From: Anaerolineae bacterium
Lineage (GTDB): Bacteria; Chloroflexota; Anaerolineae; Aggregatilineales; Phototrophicaceae
Reading direction: 5' to 3'
NCBI GenBank assembly: GCA_022821805.1
Contig: JAJECX010000013.1
Coordinates: 26,541-90,540 of the forward strand
DNA: 64,000 nucleotides
The translations under genes and the position numbers were made by a program. Positions within the stretch are counted from its first letter, which is position 1; each line of letters starts with the position of its first letter. The notes under the pieces were generated by a model. The model was not told the origin of the DNA. It ran no database searches and was given only the letters and a program-made list of their open reading frames with translations. Shown here piece after piece: positions 26,674 to 35,419 of the stretch.

Positions 26674-26702
26674 TTGACGACATTGGCACCCTCGCTTATA
26701 CT
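26674..26702 (+). promoter_or_regulatory. Sigma-70 promoter for the rightward arm
   Basis: TTGACG (26674-26679), a 17-bp spacer, then TATACT (26697-26702). Reads toward the SDR gene at 26777. The second operator palindrome starts 2 bases after the -10, so it covers the transcription start. Confidence 0.7.
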
Positions 26703-26704
26703 CG

Positions 26705-26716
26705 ATTATCGATAAT
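26705..26716. promoter_or_regulatory. Operator palindrome, copy 2 (ATTATCGATAAT)
   Basis: Identical to the copy at 26526-26537, 179 bp away, close to 17 helical turns. Its position over the transcription start of the rightward promoter implies repression when bound. Confidence 0.65.
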
Positions 26717-26776
26717 AACGTAAACGCATACATTGGTGAATCAGTAGAAGATTCGCACGATGAACAGGATAGGCGC

Positions 26777-27580
26777 ATGACTTCAGCACCGGATTCAATC
26801 TTCGAAGGACGAATAGCGGACAGCTTCAGGCTTGATGGGCAGGTTGCGCTGGTGGCGGGCGGTTATGGCGGCATCGGCGCGGCGCTTTGCCTTGGTTTGG
26901 CGCAGCAAGGCGCAGCTGTCGTGATCGCCGGTCGCTCGGCGGAGAGGAGCGAATCACTTGCCGAGCAGCTTTCGGCGGAGGGTTACTCGGCGCTGGGCTT
27001 GCGCTTCGACATCAAAGAAGCTGAGGAAATTGGCCGCCTGGTTGAGCAGAGCGTGGGCGAATACGGGCGTCTCGATATTCTGGTGAATTGCGTGGGCACA
27101 CATATCGAAAAGCCAGCCGAAGAGTTGACCGCCGAAGACTGGGATCAGGTGCATGACACCAATCTGCGGGGCGCGTTTCTGCTGTCGCAGGCTGCTGGCA
27201 TCCAGATGATCAAGCAGCGAAGCGGCAAGCAGATCCATATTTCTTCGGTTCGGAGTTTGTTGGGCATAAATCGCGGTTTCGCCGCCTATACCAGCAGCAA
27301 AGCGGGGATGAATCTGCTGGTGAAGCAACTGGCGACCGAATGGGCGCAGCACGGCATAACGGTTAATGGCATCGCCCCTACTTTCATTCGCACCGAATTG
27401 GTGCGCCATTACCTGGAAGACGAGAGCTTTTATAATGCGCTGGTGGGGCGGATTCCCTTGTCGCGGGTGGGCGAGCCAAAGGATATTGTCGGCGCGACCG
27501 TATTCTTCGCCTCGCCCGCCGCTGATTTCATCACCGGACAGATCTTATTCATTGATGGCGGCGTGACCGCCACCCAGTAA
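26777..27580 (+). CDS. Short-chain dehydrogenase/reductase (gluconate 5-dehydrogenase-like SDR)
   Basis: A 267-residue classical SDR. FRLDGQVALVAGGYGGIGAAL carries the cofactor loop (GGYGGIG, residues about 32-38). AGRSAER after the second strand suggests NADP use. The catalytic YTSSKAG lies near residue 174. The C-terminus ends FIDGGVTATQ, the family's usual terminus. It is the first gene of the rightward arm, preceded by the operator-controlled promoter. It probably interconverts a keto and hydroxyl group of an imported sugar or sugar acid. Confidence 0.87.
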   Translation: MTSAPDSIFEGRIADSFRLDGQVALVAGGYGGIGAALCLGLAQQGAAVVIAGRSAERSESLAEQLSAEGYSALGLRFDIKEAEEIGRLVEQSVGEYGRLDILVNCVGTHIEKPAEELTAEDWDQVHDTNLRGAFLLSQAAGIQMIKQRSGKQIHISSVRSLLGINRGFAAYTSSKAGMNLLVKQLATEWAQHGITVNGIAPTFIRTELVRHYLEDESFYNALVGRIPLSRVGEPKDIVGATVFFASPAADFITGQILFIDGGVTATQ

Positions 27581-27692
27581 TGGCTCGTTCATGTGTCACA
27601 TGAGAGTGCTGGCAATGGCAAGCGCATATCCGCATCATTCGTCTACGCGGTATACTCTTGCCACTGGGGGCAGATGAAAAGGGTAGCATCAA

Positions 27693-28403
27693 ATGGCAGT
27701 CAATAGCAACCGCCACCGGCGCAGCGCCACGCGCTATGTGCTGCGCGAAGATATCAAGGAACATCTGATCGATGCCATTTTGCGCGGACGTTATCGACCT
27801 GGCGACCGGCTGGCGGAGGCGAAATTGGCGAAGGAATTCGCCGTTAGTCAATCGCCGATACGGGAGGCGCTGCGTGATTTGGAAATGATGGGATTCGTCG
27901 AGTCGGTGCCATTTTCCGGCTCCTTCGTGCGCGACCTTTCGCTTAAGGACATGTTGGATACCTACGCCGTGCGCGCCTGGATGGAAGCGATGGCGGGCCG
28001 CTTGGCGACGCCCAATCTAACGGAGGATGTGTTCGCGCGCCTGGAAGCGCTGCTTGAACAGATGATGCGGCACGCGCAGAATGATGATTCGCACGAATTC
28101 TCCAAAGCTGACTTCGCCTTCCATCAGACGATTGTCGCCGCCGCCGGCAACAGTATGCTCATCCGGCTCTACGATATGCTTCAATTCGCCTATTGGACTT
28201 ACGCGTCAACGATCTTGACCGGTTACAACCTGGTGTATCAAGCGAGGCGGCATTACAAAATCCTGGATGCGCTGAACACGGGCGATCCGGATCTGATTGC
28301 GACGACGCTGCACGACCATATTGACGAATTGATTGACCGAATCACGGCGCATTATCAGGAAGGGCAAGCAGGGGCGGAAGTCGATTCGATTGCGGAAGTT
28401 TGA
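27693..28403 (+). CDS. GntR-family regulator with FCD domain
   Basis: A 236-residue transcription factor. The N-terminal winged helix-turn-helix spans about residues 15-80: REDIKEHLIDAILRGRYRPGDRL, then LAKEFAVSQSPIREAL and ESVPFSGSFVR. An all-helical FCD effector domain spans about 90-225 and contains HQTIVAAAGNSML and a late LHDHIDEL with metal-type His residues. FCD regulators sense organic acids or sugar acids. It sits inside the rightward arm and most simply controls both arms through the two ATTATCGATAAT sites upstream. ATG 27693 follows an AAAAGGG stretch. Confidence 0.88.
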   Translation: MAVNSNRHRRSATRYVLREDIKEHLIDAILRGRYRPGDRLAEAKLAKEFAVSQSPIREALRDLEMMGFVESVPFSGSFVRDLSLKDMLDTYAVRAWMEAMAGRLATPNLTEDVFARLEALLEQMMRHAQNDDSHEFSKADFAFHQTIVAAAGNSMLIRLYDMLQFAYWTYASTILTGYNLVYQARRHYKILDALNTGDPDLIATTLHDHIDELIDRITAHYQEGQAGAEVDSIAEV

Positions 28404-28492
28404 GTTCGCGTTAGACGCTCTTGCCGCCTGCGGTTCAGGAAGGTTGAAGCTGCGCTTCGCATAGTTAATCGAAAGGAAGAGGTGGATTGGAC

Positions 28493-29215
28493 ATGGCGCG
28501 ACAGATTATAGACCTGAGTATGCCGGTGCATGGCGACATGGTGGTTTTTCCGCGCGTGGTGCGCCCTGCCCTGCTGATGTATGAAGATTGGGAGCAATTC
28601 GCCGAAGGCATCGGCGCCGCCGAGCACGGCATGACCTCGCTGGCGGCCAGTTCTATGACGGTGCTGGGAGATCATGTGGGCACGCATATTGATGCTTTGA
28701 AGCATTTTCGCAAGGGAGGAGCCGGTCCTGAGGGCATTCCCGTTGAATACTGTTATGGCGATGGCGTTGTGCTCGATTTCCGGCATATTGAAAACGGCGG
28801 CGCAATCTCGGTCGCGGATATGCATGAGGCGCTGGAAAAAATTGACTACGAGATCAAGCCGCTGGATATTGTGCTGATCATGACTGGCGCCGGCAGCTAC
28901 AACCACGAAGAGCGTTATTTAACCGAGCATTGCGGCATGTCCAAAGAGGCGACGAACTGGCTGCTCGACCAAGGCGTCAAAGTGACGGGCATCGACGCCA
29001 TCACCTGGGATCCGCCGGTATGGGCGATGTTTGAGCGCAAGCAATTCTGGGAGTCTCACCGCGTGATGATCGAGCGCGAGTATTATCACCTGGAGAATAT
29101 GTGCAACTTGGAGGCGATACCGCGGGCGCACGGGTTCCAACTGTCCGTCTTGCCGATCAAATGGGTCGGGACGACGGCGGCGCCGGTGCGCGCGATCGCG
29201 ATCGTTGAGGACTAG
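28493..29215 (+). CDS. Cyclase-family metal hydrolase (kynurenine-formamidase-like)
   Basis: A 240-residue protein with the cyclase-family metal signature H-x-G-T-H-x-D-x3-H, seen as DHVGTHIDALKHF near residues 60-72. IIDLSMPVHGDMVVFP at the N-terminus is also typical of the family. ATG 28493 has a GAGGTGG site 7 bases upstream; TTG 28487 is less likely. Relatives hydrolyse N-formylkynurenine, isatin or lactone-like rings. In this operon of dehydrogenases and isomerases it may open a lactone. The substrate is unknown. Confidence 0.85.
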   Translation: MARQIIDLSMPVHGDMVVFPRVVRPALLMYEDWEQFAEGIGAAEHGMTSLAASSMTVLGDHVGTHIDALKHFRKGGAGPEGIPVEYCYGDGVVLDFRHIENGGAISVADMHEALEKIDYEIKPLDIVLIMTGAGSYNHEERYLTEHCGMSKEATNWLLDQGVKVTGIDAITWDPPVWAMFERKQFWESHRVMIEREYYHLENMCNLEAIPRAHGFQLSVLPIKWVGTTAAPVRAIAIVED

Positions 29216-29279
29216 GCGCGGGCGTATTCACGATAGCGCAGTTGTTGCAACGCTAAATCTTCGGAAACGGGGGCAAGAC

Positions 29280-30044
29280 ATGGGACGATTGGACGGCAAA
29301 GTGGCCATCATAACCGGCGCTGGCAGCGGCATTGGACGCGCGAGCGCGCTGCTTTTCGCCGAGGAAGGCGCGAAAGTCGTGGTCGCCGAGCTGGATGAAG
29401 CAGCGGGCCGAGAAACGGTCGCGCAGGTATCGGCTGCTGGCGGGGAGGCGCTGCAAGTGAGAACCGATATTCGGCGGGAGGCGCAAGTCGAGTCGATGGT
29501 CAGTCGCGCGGCATCGGCGTATGGAAAGGTCGATATCCTCTATAACAACGCCGCCATCGAAATCCGCGGCAGCGCCACGCAACTCAGCGAAGACGATTGG
29601 GACGCGACCATGGGCACCAACGTCAAGGGCTGCTGGCTCTGCTGCAAACACGCGATACCGGAGATGAAAAAGGTCGGCGGCGGAGTCATCATCAACTCGG
29701 CGTCAACGCTGTCCTATCGCGTCGCCGACGAACGCGCGGCTTATGTGGCGTCGAAAGGCGCTATTTTGCAACTGACGAGAAGCCTGGCGATGGACTACGC
29801 CAAAGACAATATCCGCGCCAACTGCCTGGTTATCGGTCCCATAGACACGCCGCTTCTGGCGCAATCCATGGCTGATTCAGGCGACGCTCAAGGGGTCATG
29901 GACTGGCTGCTGGATGCCTCGCTGCTTGGGCGCCTGGGTGATCCGGCGGAGGTGGCAAGGGTCGCGTTGTTCTTGTGTACGCCGGAAGCGTCGTTCATGG
30001 TCGGCGGTCCCATCGTTGTCGATGGCGGGATGCTCGTGCATTAA
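29280..30044 (+). CDS. Short-chain dehydrogenase/reductase (SDR)
   Basis: A 254-residue classical SDR. MGRLDGKVAIITGAGSGIGRA begins the Rossmann fold (TGAGSGIG), NNAAIEIRG supplies the NNAG-like motif, and YVASKGA the catalytic Tyr/Lys. VAELDEA after the second strand indicates NAD preference. ATG 29280 is chosen over an upstream GTG at 29205 because the conserved fold starts there and GGGGGC lies just ahead. It is co-directional with the cyclase-family gene (64 bp gap). Confidence 0.87.
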   Translation: MGRLDGKVAIITGAGSGIGRASALLFAEEGAKVVVAELDEAAGRETVAQVSAAGGEALQVRTDIRREAQVESMVSRAASAYGKVDILYNNAAIEIRGSATQLSEDDWDATMGTNVKGCWLCCKHAIPEMKKVGGGVIINSASTLSYRVADERAAYVASKGAILQLTRSLAMDYAKDNIRANCLVIGPIDTPLLAQSMADSGDAQGVMDWLLDASLLGRLGDPAEVARVALFLCTPEASFMVGGPIVVDGGMLVH

Positions 30045-30094
30045 GAGCGCGCAAAATAGCGCGAATTAGACTTTCAGCTTGAAGGGAGAAGGCT

Positions 30095-30955
30095 GTGTAT
30101 CAAGCAAAAATCGGTTATACCACCGTCACCTGGGCTGTCGCCGGGAGCTCGGACTGGATGGAAGAGGGGATGCGAGACATTTCCGCTCTCGGGTTTCAGG
30201 CATTCGAGACTTTTAGCAATACGGCAATGGACTTTGACGATCCGCCGGGGCGGTTTCGCTCGCTGCTGGAGGAGTTGAATTTGCATGTGGCTTGCCTCGA
30301 CAAGATACGTTCAGTGTATCAAGATCCGACTCAGTCTGAGGAAATCATCGCCGATCATGAAGAGGCGACGCGCTTCCTGCTTGATCATGGCGGCGAGATC
30401 CTGATGACCGTGCCCATCGGCGCGCCCGATGACGCGCCCCGCTGGAGCCTGGATGACTTCAAGGTGGCGGCGGCAACCTTGAATGAGATTGGCAAGCGCG
30501 CGTTGGATATGGGCGCGACGATGGCAATGCACCCGCATTGGGGCACCTATGTGCAGAGCCCGGAAGAGATTGATCTGATTATGGAGTTGACGGATCCGCG
30601 TTATGTCTTCTTCGCGCCGGACAGCGGTCAGATTGCCAAAGGGGATGGCGATCCGGTCGCTATCGCCAGGAAATACGCCGACCGCATCGCGCACGTGCAT
30701 TTAAAAGATGTCGCCGCCAATTGGCCCGAATTGCGCGAGCAGGGCGCCGCCTTGGCGATGCCCGCCGGTTACGCGCCGCTGGGCGAGGGAACGGTAGACT
30801 TGAAAGGCTTTATCGATGTTTTGGCCAGCGTGAATTATCAGGGCTGGGTGCTGGGCGAGTTGGACCAGCATGATGATCCCAAGGGCAGCGCGGAAACGGG
30901 CCGGCGATTCCTGACCGAAGAATTGGGATTCTCGCTGTATTTCGGAGGCAATTGA
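30095..30955 (+). CDS. Sugar phosphate isomerase/epimerase-like TIM barrel (IolE-like)
   Basis: A 286-residue TIM barrel of the AP-endonuclease-2 superfamily, reminiscent of inosose dehydratase/isomerase proteins. Metal-site segments: MAMHPHWGTY (His), FAPDSGQIAKGDGDP (Asp), RIAHVHLKDV (His-x-x-D), and a final Glu in GWVLGELDQHDDP. GTG 30095 follows GGGAGAAGG at good spacing. It is the last gene of the rightward arm. Together with the Gfo/Idh gene of the leftward arm it resembles an inositol- or keto-sugar-type catabolic set, without proof of substrate. Confidence 0.85.
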   Translation: MYQAKIGYTTVTWAVAGSSDWMEEGMRDISALGFQAFETFSNTAMDFDDPPGRFRSLLEELNLHVACLDKIRSVYQDPTQSEEIIADHEEATRFLLDHGGEILMTVPIGAPDDAPRWSLDDFKVAAATLNEIGKRALDMGATMAMHPHWGTYVQSPEEIDLIMELTDPRYVFFAPDSGQIAKGDGDPVAIARKYADRIAHVHLKDVAANWPELREQGAALAMPAGYAPLGEGTVDLKGFIDVLASVNYQGWVLGELDQHDDPKGSAETGRRFLTEELGFSLYFGGN

Positions 30956-31101
30956 TTACGCCGTTGGCCCACTAGTTCGCTGATCGGATTTTCACCAATA
31001 GTCTTTCGCGAAGGCGGCGCAAATGGTGATCTGTTCATATGCGCCGGCTTGCCGATTACGATCTTCATCGATGTCTTGGAAATATGGATCACAATTGCCT
31101 G

Positions 31102-32595
31102 CTACCGTGGAAGCGCAGGCAGTTCTCCGTCTTCCCAAGCCCGATAGAATTCGCGCAGATATTCGGGAAGTCCAGGCGATACTCGGTTCGTCTCGAAATT
31201 CAGCCCTTCCCAGATCTCTCGCTCGACTTCGCCCATATCGAAATTCACGTGCTCGCCATCGCGGATGACCCACTCTCCTCCTACCATCACATGCCGCAGA
31301 TGTTCCCGTTTGGAGCGGCGCAGCAGGAATTCCGGCAGCAGCTCCGGTGACGGGTGATTTGCCGGCGCCCGTTTGCCTCTTATCGCGTTCACATCTAGCA
31401 GGATCAGGTCAGCAAGTCCTCCAACTTCAAGCAAGCCCAGCGGCGCGCCCGCGCCAAATGTGATCCCAGCAGCGGCGCTTGTTCCCATTTGCCACACTTG
31501 CTCCGCACTAAGATCGGTCGCCGCCATCCCGTGCCGATTGCCAATGGTCCAAGCCAGCCGCATTTCACGCAGAAAGTCCTGATCGTCATCCAGCGTCTGT
31601 CCATCCAAGCCTATGCCGACTTTGACGCCAGCCGCCGCCATTTTGGCGACCGGCGCCATGCCGCTGCGCAGCCGCAAGTTGCTGCTGATATTATGCGCGA
31701 CGCCAACGCCGCGTTCCGCCAGCAGTTCGATATCGTCATCTTCAACCCAGACCATATGCGCCAGCGTGAGCCAGTCGCCCAAGCCGCCGATATCCGCAAG
31801 ATGCCGAATGAAGCTCTTGCCCCAGGTCTTGTGGGCGTAAATCCGCTGATATTGCGATTCGAGCATGTGCATTTGTACCCGCGTATGACGACTGCGCGCC
31901 CACTCGCAAGCTCGTATGATCAAATCATCGCTGCACCATTGTCCGCCAGCCGGACTGACCTGAATATGTACCCGATGCTGCGCCTTGTCGTGGAATGCGC
32001 TGTACAAGTCGTCGAGAATGGCGAAGTAATCGTCAGCGCTCAAGTTGACGCCATCCGTGATATCCAAAAGCCCGCACAGCTCCGCGGGCAGCAGGTTGAG
32101 GAAGCGCTGGCGATCGGCATATACCAATTGATTCTGATCGACTATCGGCGGGTGCATGGCGACGCGGATGCCAGCCTCCCGATATCCGCGAAGCGACTGC
32201 GGTATCTCAACTGGAAGTTCCGACCAGGCGATCGGATTGTGACTGTGAGCGACCGCTGTCACGCCTGATTGCAGCAGCTGAAGCCCCGAATACAAGGCTG
32301 CCAGATACGGCGGAATGCTTGGCAAGCGCGCTAGTTGGCTGAGCCAGGTTTCCAGGAAACTGTCGGGAAGGCCCAGCGCCAACGTCCCCAATGCGCGCCC
32401 GTGGTCATGCGCGTTGGTGAAACCGGGCGCGAGAACATAGTCATTGCCGCCAACCCGTTTGGCCTCGGGATAGCGAGCGACAAGCTCGGCAAGCGTTCCG
32501 GAGTCAACAATGTATTCTCCATCCACGCAGAGAGCCAAATCGTCAACCGCGAGGCCGCCGCGCAAGGCATAAGCCGCGTGAATAATGGCAGGCAT
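31102..32595 (-). CDS. Amidohydrolase/chlorohydrolase (ATZ/TRZ-type metal hydrolase)
   Basis: A 497-residue cyclic-amidohydrolase superfamily member. After an N-terminal beta-sandwich, the first metal motif is FTNAHDHGRA (His-x-His). Further ligands are in QMHMLESQYQ, LAHMVW and GIGLDGQTLDDD (Asp). HVMVGGEWVIRDGEHV near residue 455 is the typical C-terminal sandwich strand. It is cytosolic. Its start overlaps the upstream SDR stop (TGATG). Relatives deaminate or dechlorinate N-heterocycles (guanine, triazines, S-adenosylhomocysteine). Last gene of the leftward arm of the 38.8-kb divergon. Confidence 0.87.
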   Translation of the reverse strand: MPAIIHAAYALRGGLAVDDLALCVDGEYIVDSGTLAELVARYPEAKRVGGNDYVLAPGFTNAHDHGRALGTLALGLPDSFLETWLSQLARLPSIPPYLAALYSGLQLLQSGVTAVAHSHNPIAWSELPVEIPQSLRGYREAGIRVAMHPPIVDQNQLVYADRQRFLNLLPAELCGLLDITDGVNLSADDYFAILDDLYSAFHDKAQHRVHIQVSPAGGQWCSDDLIIRACEWARSRHTRVQMHMLESQYQRIYAHKTWGKSFIRHLADIGGLGDWLTLAHMVWVEDDDIELLAERGVGVAHNISSNLRLRSGMAPVAKMAAAGVKVGIGLDGQTLDDDQDFLREMRLAWTIGNRHGMAATDLSAEQVWQMGTSAAAGITFGAGAPLGLLEVGGLADLILLDVNAIRGKRAPANHPSPELLPEFLLRRSKREHLRHVMVGGEWVIRDGEHVNFDMGEVEREIWEGLNFETNRVSPGLPEYLREFYRAWEDGELPALPR

Positions 32596-33350
32596 CAGGC
32601 GTAGAGGCCCGCTTGCTGACCACCGTCCAATACAAATACTTGGCCCGTGATCATCTTCGCTGCATCAGATGCGAGATACACCGCCATCTCCGCAACTTCA
32701 TCAGCGCTGATTAATCCGCGCAAGGGCTGATACTGCTCCAGAAACGCGTCTCGCTCCGCTGCTGGCAAGCCGATGTTCAGCGGCGTATCGACATAGCCTG
32801 GGCAGATCGCGTTGCAGCGAATATTTTCGCGCGCATAATCAAGCGCGATCGATCGTGTCAGGTTGATGACGCCCGCCTTGGCGACCGAGTAGGCTGCTTT
32901 CTTTGTGGCGGCGCGCATTCCGAAGGTGCCGGCGGTATTGAGAATCACGCCGCCGCCTGCCTCAATCATCAATGGTATCGTGTAGCGGGCGGCCAAAAAA
33001 ACGGACTTCAAATCGATATTCAGGCAGCGGTCCCAATCGGATTCGGAGATATCGGTAATGCGGCCCGCAGGGCTGACGCCGGCGTTGTTAAAAACGATAT
33101 CGGGCACGCCCAATTCCGCCGCGGTCTTGTCAATCATGCGCTGCGCATCGGCGCTGCGGGCGACATCGGCGCCGATCGCGATCGCGCAGCCGCCATCGGA
33201 TTTGATGCGGCGCGCCACTGCCTCCGCTTTTGCCAGTGTCCGATTGACCACCGCCACCCGCGCGCCTTCCCGGGCGAAGGCATTGCAGCTTGCCTCGCCA
33301 ATGCCAGATCCGCCGCCGGTTACCAAAGCCACTTTGTCGCGCAGTTTCAC
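32595..33350 (-). CDS. Short-chain dehydrogenase/reductase (SDR)
   Basis: A 251-residue classical SDR: LVTGGGSGIGEAS at residues 9-21, NNAGVSPAGR near 88, and catalytic YSVAKAG near 153. VVNRTLAKA after strand two suggests NADP. The C-terminus is VLDGGQQAGLYA. It is coupled to the downstream amidohydrolase by an overlapping stop/start and follows another SDR 39 bases away. Confidence 0.86.
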   Translation of the reverse strand: MKLRDKVALVTGGGSGIGEASCNAFAREGARVAVVNRTLAKAEAVARRIKSDGGCAIAIGADVARSADAQRMIDKTAAELGVPDIVFNNAGVSPAGRITDISESDWDRCLNIDLKSVFLAARYTIPLMIEAGGGVILNTAGTFGMRAATKKAAYSVAKAGVINLTRSIALDYARENIRCNAICPGYVDTPLNIGLPAAERDAFLEQYQPLRGLISADEVAEMAVYLASDAAKMITGQVFVLDGGQQAGLYA

Positions 33351-33389
33351 AACGCAGCGCTCCCAGTCGTCGCCGACAATTCGCCCGCT

Positions 33390-34136
33390 CTAGTGAAGCG
33401 TCCAGCCGCCATCGACGAAGATCATCTCTCCCGTGATATAGCGGGATTCGTCCGATGCAAGAAACAGGGCAAGGTCGGCGACATCGCTCGGCTCGCCCAG
33501 CCGCCGCAGCGGAATCGTATTGTTCGCCCAGCGCTCGCTGTCTTCCTGGCTGGGCAGCATCGGCGTATCAATTATGCCGGGCGCCATTGAGTTGGCGCGA
33601 ATCCCTCTTGGTCCATATTCCAGCGCGATGCAGCGGGTCATGGTCGCGACTGCGCCTTTGGTTGCGCAGTAGGCGGCGGAATCGACGAAGGCAACGGCAG
33701 CGCCGATTGAAGCCAGGTTGACGATCGTCCCTTTGATCTCATGCCGCAGCCATTGACGGATGACGATCTGCGAGACGAGAAACACGCTTTTGACATTAAC
33801 CGACATGATATGGTCGAACTGTTCATCGCTCGTCCGCTCGAATGGCGCATTGAAGAAAATCCCCGCGTTATTGACGACGATGTGAATCATGCCAAACTCG
33901 GCAATGCCGTCATCAACGAGTTCTTGAATCTGGTCCCGTTCAGCAACGTCCGTCGGTCGGTAAAGGGTCTTTATGTCATTTGATTCGGCCTCGGCGGCGA
34001 CTGTGCTCAGGCTCTTCAGATTCAGGTCGCAGAGAACGAGATTCGCGCCCTCCGCGGCAAAGCGCAGGGCAATGGCGCGCCCGATCCCGCGGGCGGCACC
34101 GGTGATCAACGCGGTCTTGCCAACGAGGCGCCCCAT
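33390..34136 (-). CDS. Short-chain dehydrogenase/reductase (SDR)
   Basis: A 248-residue classical SDR: ALITGAARGIGRAIA in the first turn, LCDLN after the second strand (NAD-type Asp), NNAGIFFNA, and catalytic YCATKGA. ATG 34136 is chosen; TTG 34142 overlaps the stop of the lipoyl-domain gene and would add two residues. Two SDRs in succession after an E1/lipoyl set suggest stepwise oxidation of a polyol or beta-hydroxy acid. Confidence 0.86.
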   Translation of the reverse strand: MGRLVGKTALITGAARGIGRAIALRFAAEGANLVLCDLNLKSLSTVAAEAESNDIKTLYRPTDVAERDQIQELVDDGIAEFGMIHIVVNNAGIFFNAPFERTSDEQFDHIMSVNVKSVFLVSQIVIRQWLRHEIKGTIVNLASIGAAVAFVDSAAYCATKGAVATMTRCIALEYGPRGIRANSMAPGIIDTPMLPSQEDSERWANNTIPLRRLGEPSDVADLALFLASDESRYITGEMIFVDGGWTLH

Positions 34137-34138
34137 AA

Positions 34139-34381
34139 TCAAGCCGATTCAATATAACCGATGACTGCGCCAACCGGCACTTCGTCATCGATTTCGCAAC
34201 TCAATTCCACGACGACGCCGGCGGCCGGCGCTTCAATGTCTGTACTGACTTTTTCCGTCTCAATCACGACGATGCCGTCGCCTTCGGCGACCGTATCGCC
34301 TTCCGCCACCAGCCACTCGACGATCAATCCTTCTTCCATCGTCATTCCGAATTTCGGCATGTAAATTGGAATCAAAGCCAC
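34139..34381 (-). CDS. Free-standing lipoyl-domain protein
   Basis: An 80-residue protein that is a single lipoyl/biotinyl domain. It has MPKFGMTMEEG at the start, as in acetyltransferase (E2) lipoyl domains. The lipoylation site is in IETEKVSTDIEAP, with Lys44 in the usual E-K-V/A turn. Normal E2 proteins continue into a subunit-binding domain and a catalytic CoA-acyltransferase core of about 230 residues; here the frame stops cleanly and SDR genes follow. It sits 40 bases after the E1 beta gene. It may act as a mobile acyl carrier for E1, with transferase supplied elsewhere or absent. A biotin carrier is unlikely, as the site is not A/V-M-K-M. Confidence 0.88.
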   Translation of the reverse strand: MALIPIYMPKFGMTMEEGLIVEWLVAEGDTVAEGDGIVVIETEKVSTDIEAPAAGVVVELSCEIDDEVPVGAVIGYIESA

Positions 34382-34421
34382 GTAGTTCTCCTTGCCGGCG
34401 CTAACCGCGCTCCCGCCATCT

Positions 34422-35390
34422 TCATGCCAAGGTATTGTGTACTGCCGCGATCACATCAGCCTCGGATGGGAGGACCGCCTTTTCCAGTACCGGACTAAAG
34501 GGCATCGGCACGTTCTTATTCGTCACGCGCTGCACCGGCGCCCTTAGCTGGTGAAAGGCTTCTTCGGCCACGGTCGCCGCCCATTCGCTTGCAGCGCTAC
34601 AGCTAGGGAAGCTTTCGTCCACGGCGACGAAGCGACCCGTCTTGGCGACGCTCTTCAGGATCGTCTGCTTATCCCAGGGCGACAGACTGCGCAAGTCAAT
34701 CACTTCGGCGTCGACGCCTTGTGCCGCCAGTTTCTTGGCGGCGTCCAAAGCGGTATACACCGTTGGGCCAGCAGCGCAGATGGTGACATCGCGTCCTTCG
34801 CGCTTGACATCGGCAAAGCCAATCGGGATCGCATATTCTTCCGCCGGCACTTCTCCGCGCTTCCCGCCAAGCGAGAGCGAATGTAGAAAGAGCACCGGAT
34901 TATCATCGCGAATCGCCGACTTGAGCAATCCCTTGCCATCGTAAGGCGTGCTCGGCAATATGACTTTGATCTGGGGCATATTCATGAAAAACTGATGCAC
35001 CGCTTGGCTATGGTGGTGTCCCGCGCTGCTGCCGGCGCCATTTTGCACCATAAAGACGAGCGGGACATTCGTCTGCCCGCCGTACATATAACGCATGGCG
35101 CCGGCCTGATTGGCAATTTGGTCGAATGCCAGATAGAGAAAAGTGCCGAACATCAAGTCGACTATCGGGCGCAATCCGGTCACGGCCGCGCCTATCCCCG
35201 CGCCGGCCACCGCCAGTTCGGATATGGGCGTATCAATGACGCGCTTGTCGCCGAACTCGGCGTGCAATCCACGTGTGCTGGGGAAGACGCCAATGCGCAC
35301 GTCCTCGCCGATGAGAAAAACGCGCTGGTCCCGCCGCATCTCCTCAGCCAATGCCTCTTGAATCGCCGCCACATAGGTTTTACGAGGCAT
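34422..35390 (-). CDS. 2-oxoacid dehydrogenase E1 component, beta subunit
   Basis: A 322-residue transketolase-like beta subunit of the pyruvate/acetoin/branched-chain oxoacid dehydrogenases. Recognisable parts: LIGEDVRIG near residue 27, VIDTPISELAVAGAGIGAA near 50-69, HHHSQAVHQFFMNMPQIKV (phosphate-loop region), and the C-terminal domain with EVIDLRSLSPWDKQTILKSV. With the alpha subunit upstream (30-base gap) it forms the thiamine-diphosphate E1 that decarboxylates a 2-oxoacid, or cleaves acetoin, and acylates a lipoyl domain. No E2 core or E3 gene is adjacent. Confidence 0.9.
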   Translation of the reverse strand: MPRKTYVAAIQEALAEEMRRDQRVFLIGEDVRIGVFPSTRGLHAEFGDKRVIDTPISELAVAGAGIGAAVTGLRPIVDLMFGTFLYLAFDQIANQAGAMRYMYGGQTNVPLVFMVQNGAGSSAGHHHSQAVHQFFMNMPQIKVILPSTPYDGKGLLKSAIRDDNPVLFLHSLSLGGKRGEVPAEEYAIPIGFADVKREGRDVTICAAGPTVYTALDAAKKLAAQGVDAEVIDLRSLSPWDKQTILKSVAKTGRFVAVDESFPSCSAASEWAATVAEEAFHQLRAPVQRVTNKNVPMPFSPVLEKAVLPSEADVIAAVHNTLA

Positions 35391-35419
35391 TCAGACTCTC
35401 TCGGCCATATCGCGCCAAT

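Noticed and set aside
34139..34381. Reading the small lipoyl protein as a biotin carboxyl carrier protein
   Set aside because: The modified Lys is in an E-T-E-K-V context typical of lipoyl domains rather than the A/V-M-K-M biotin motif, and E1 genes are adjacent.
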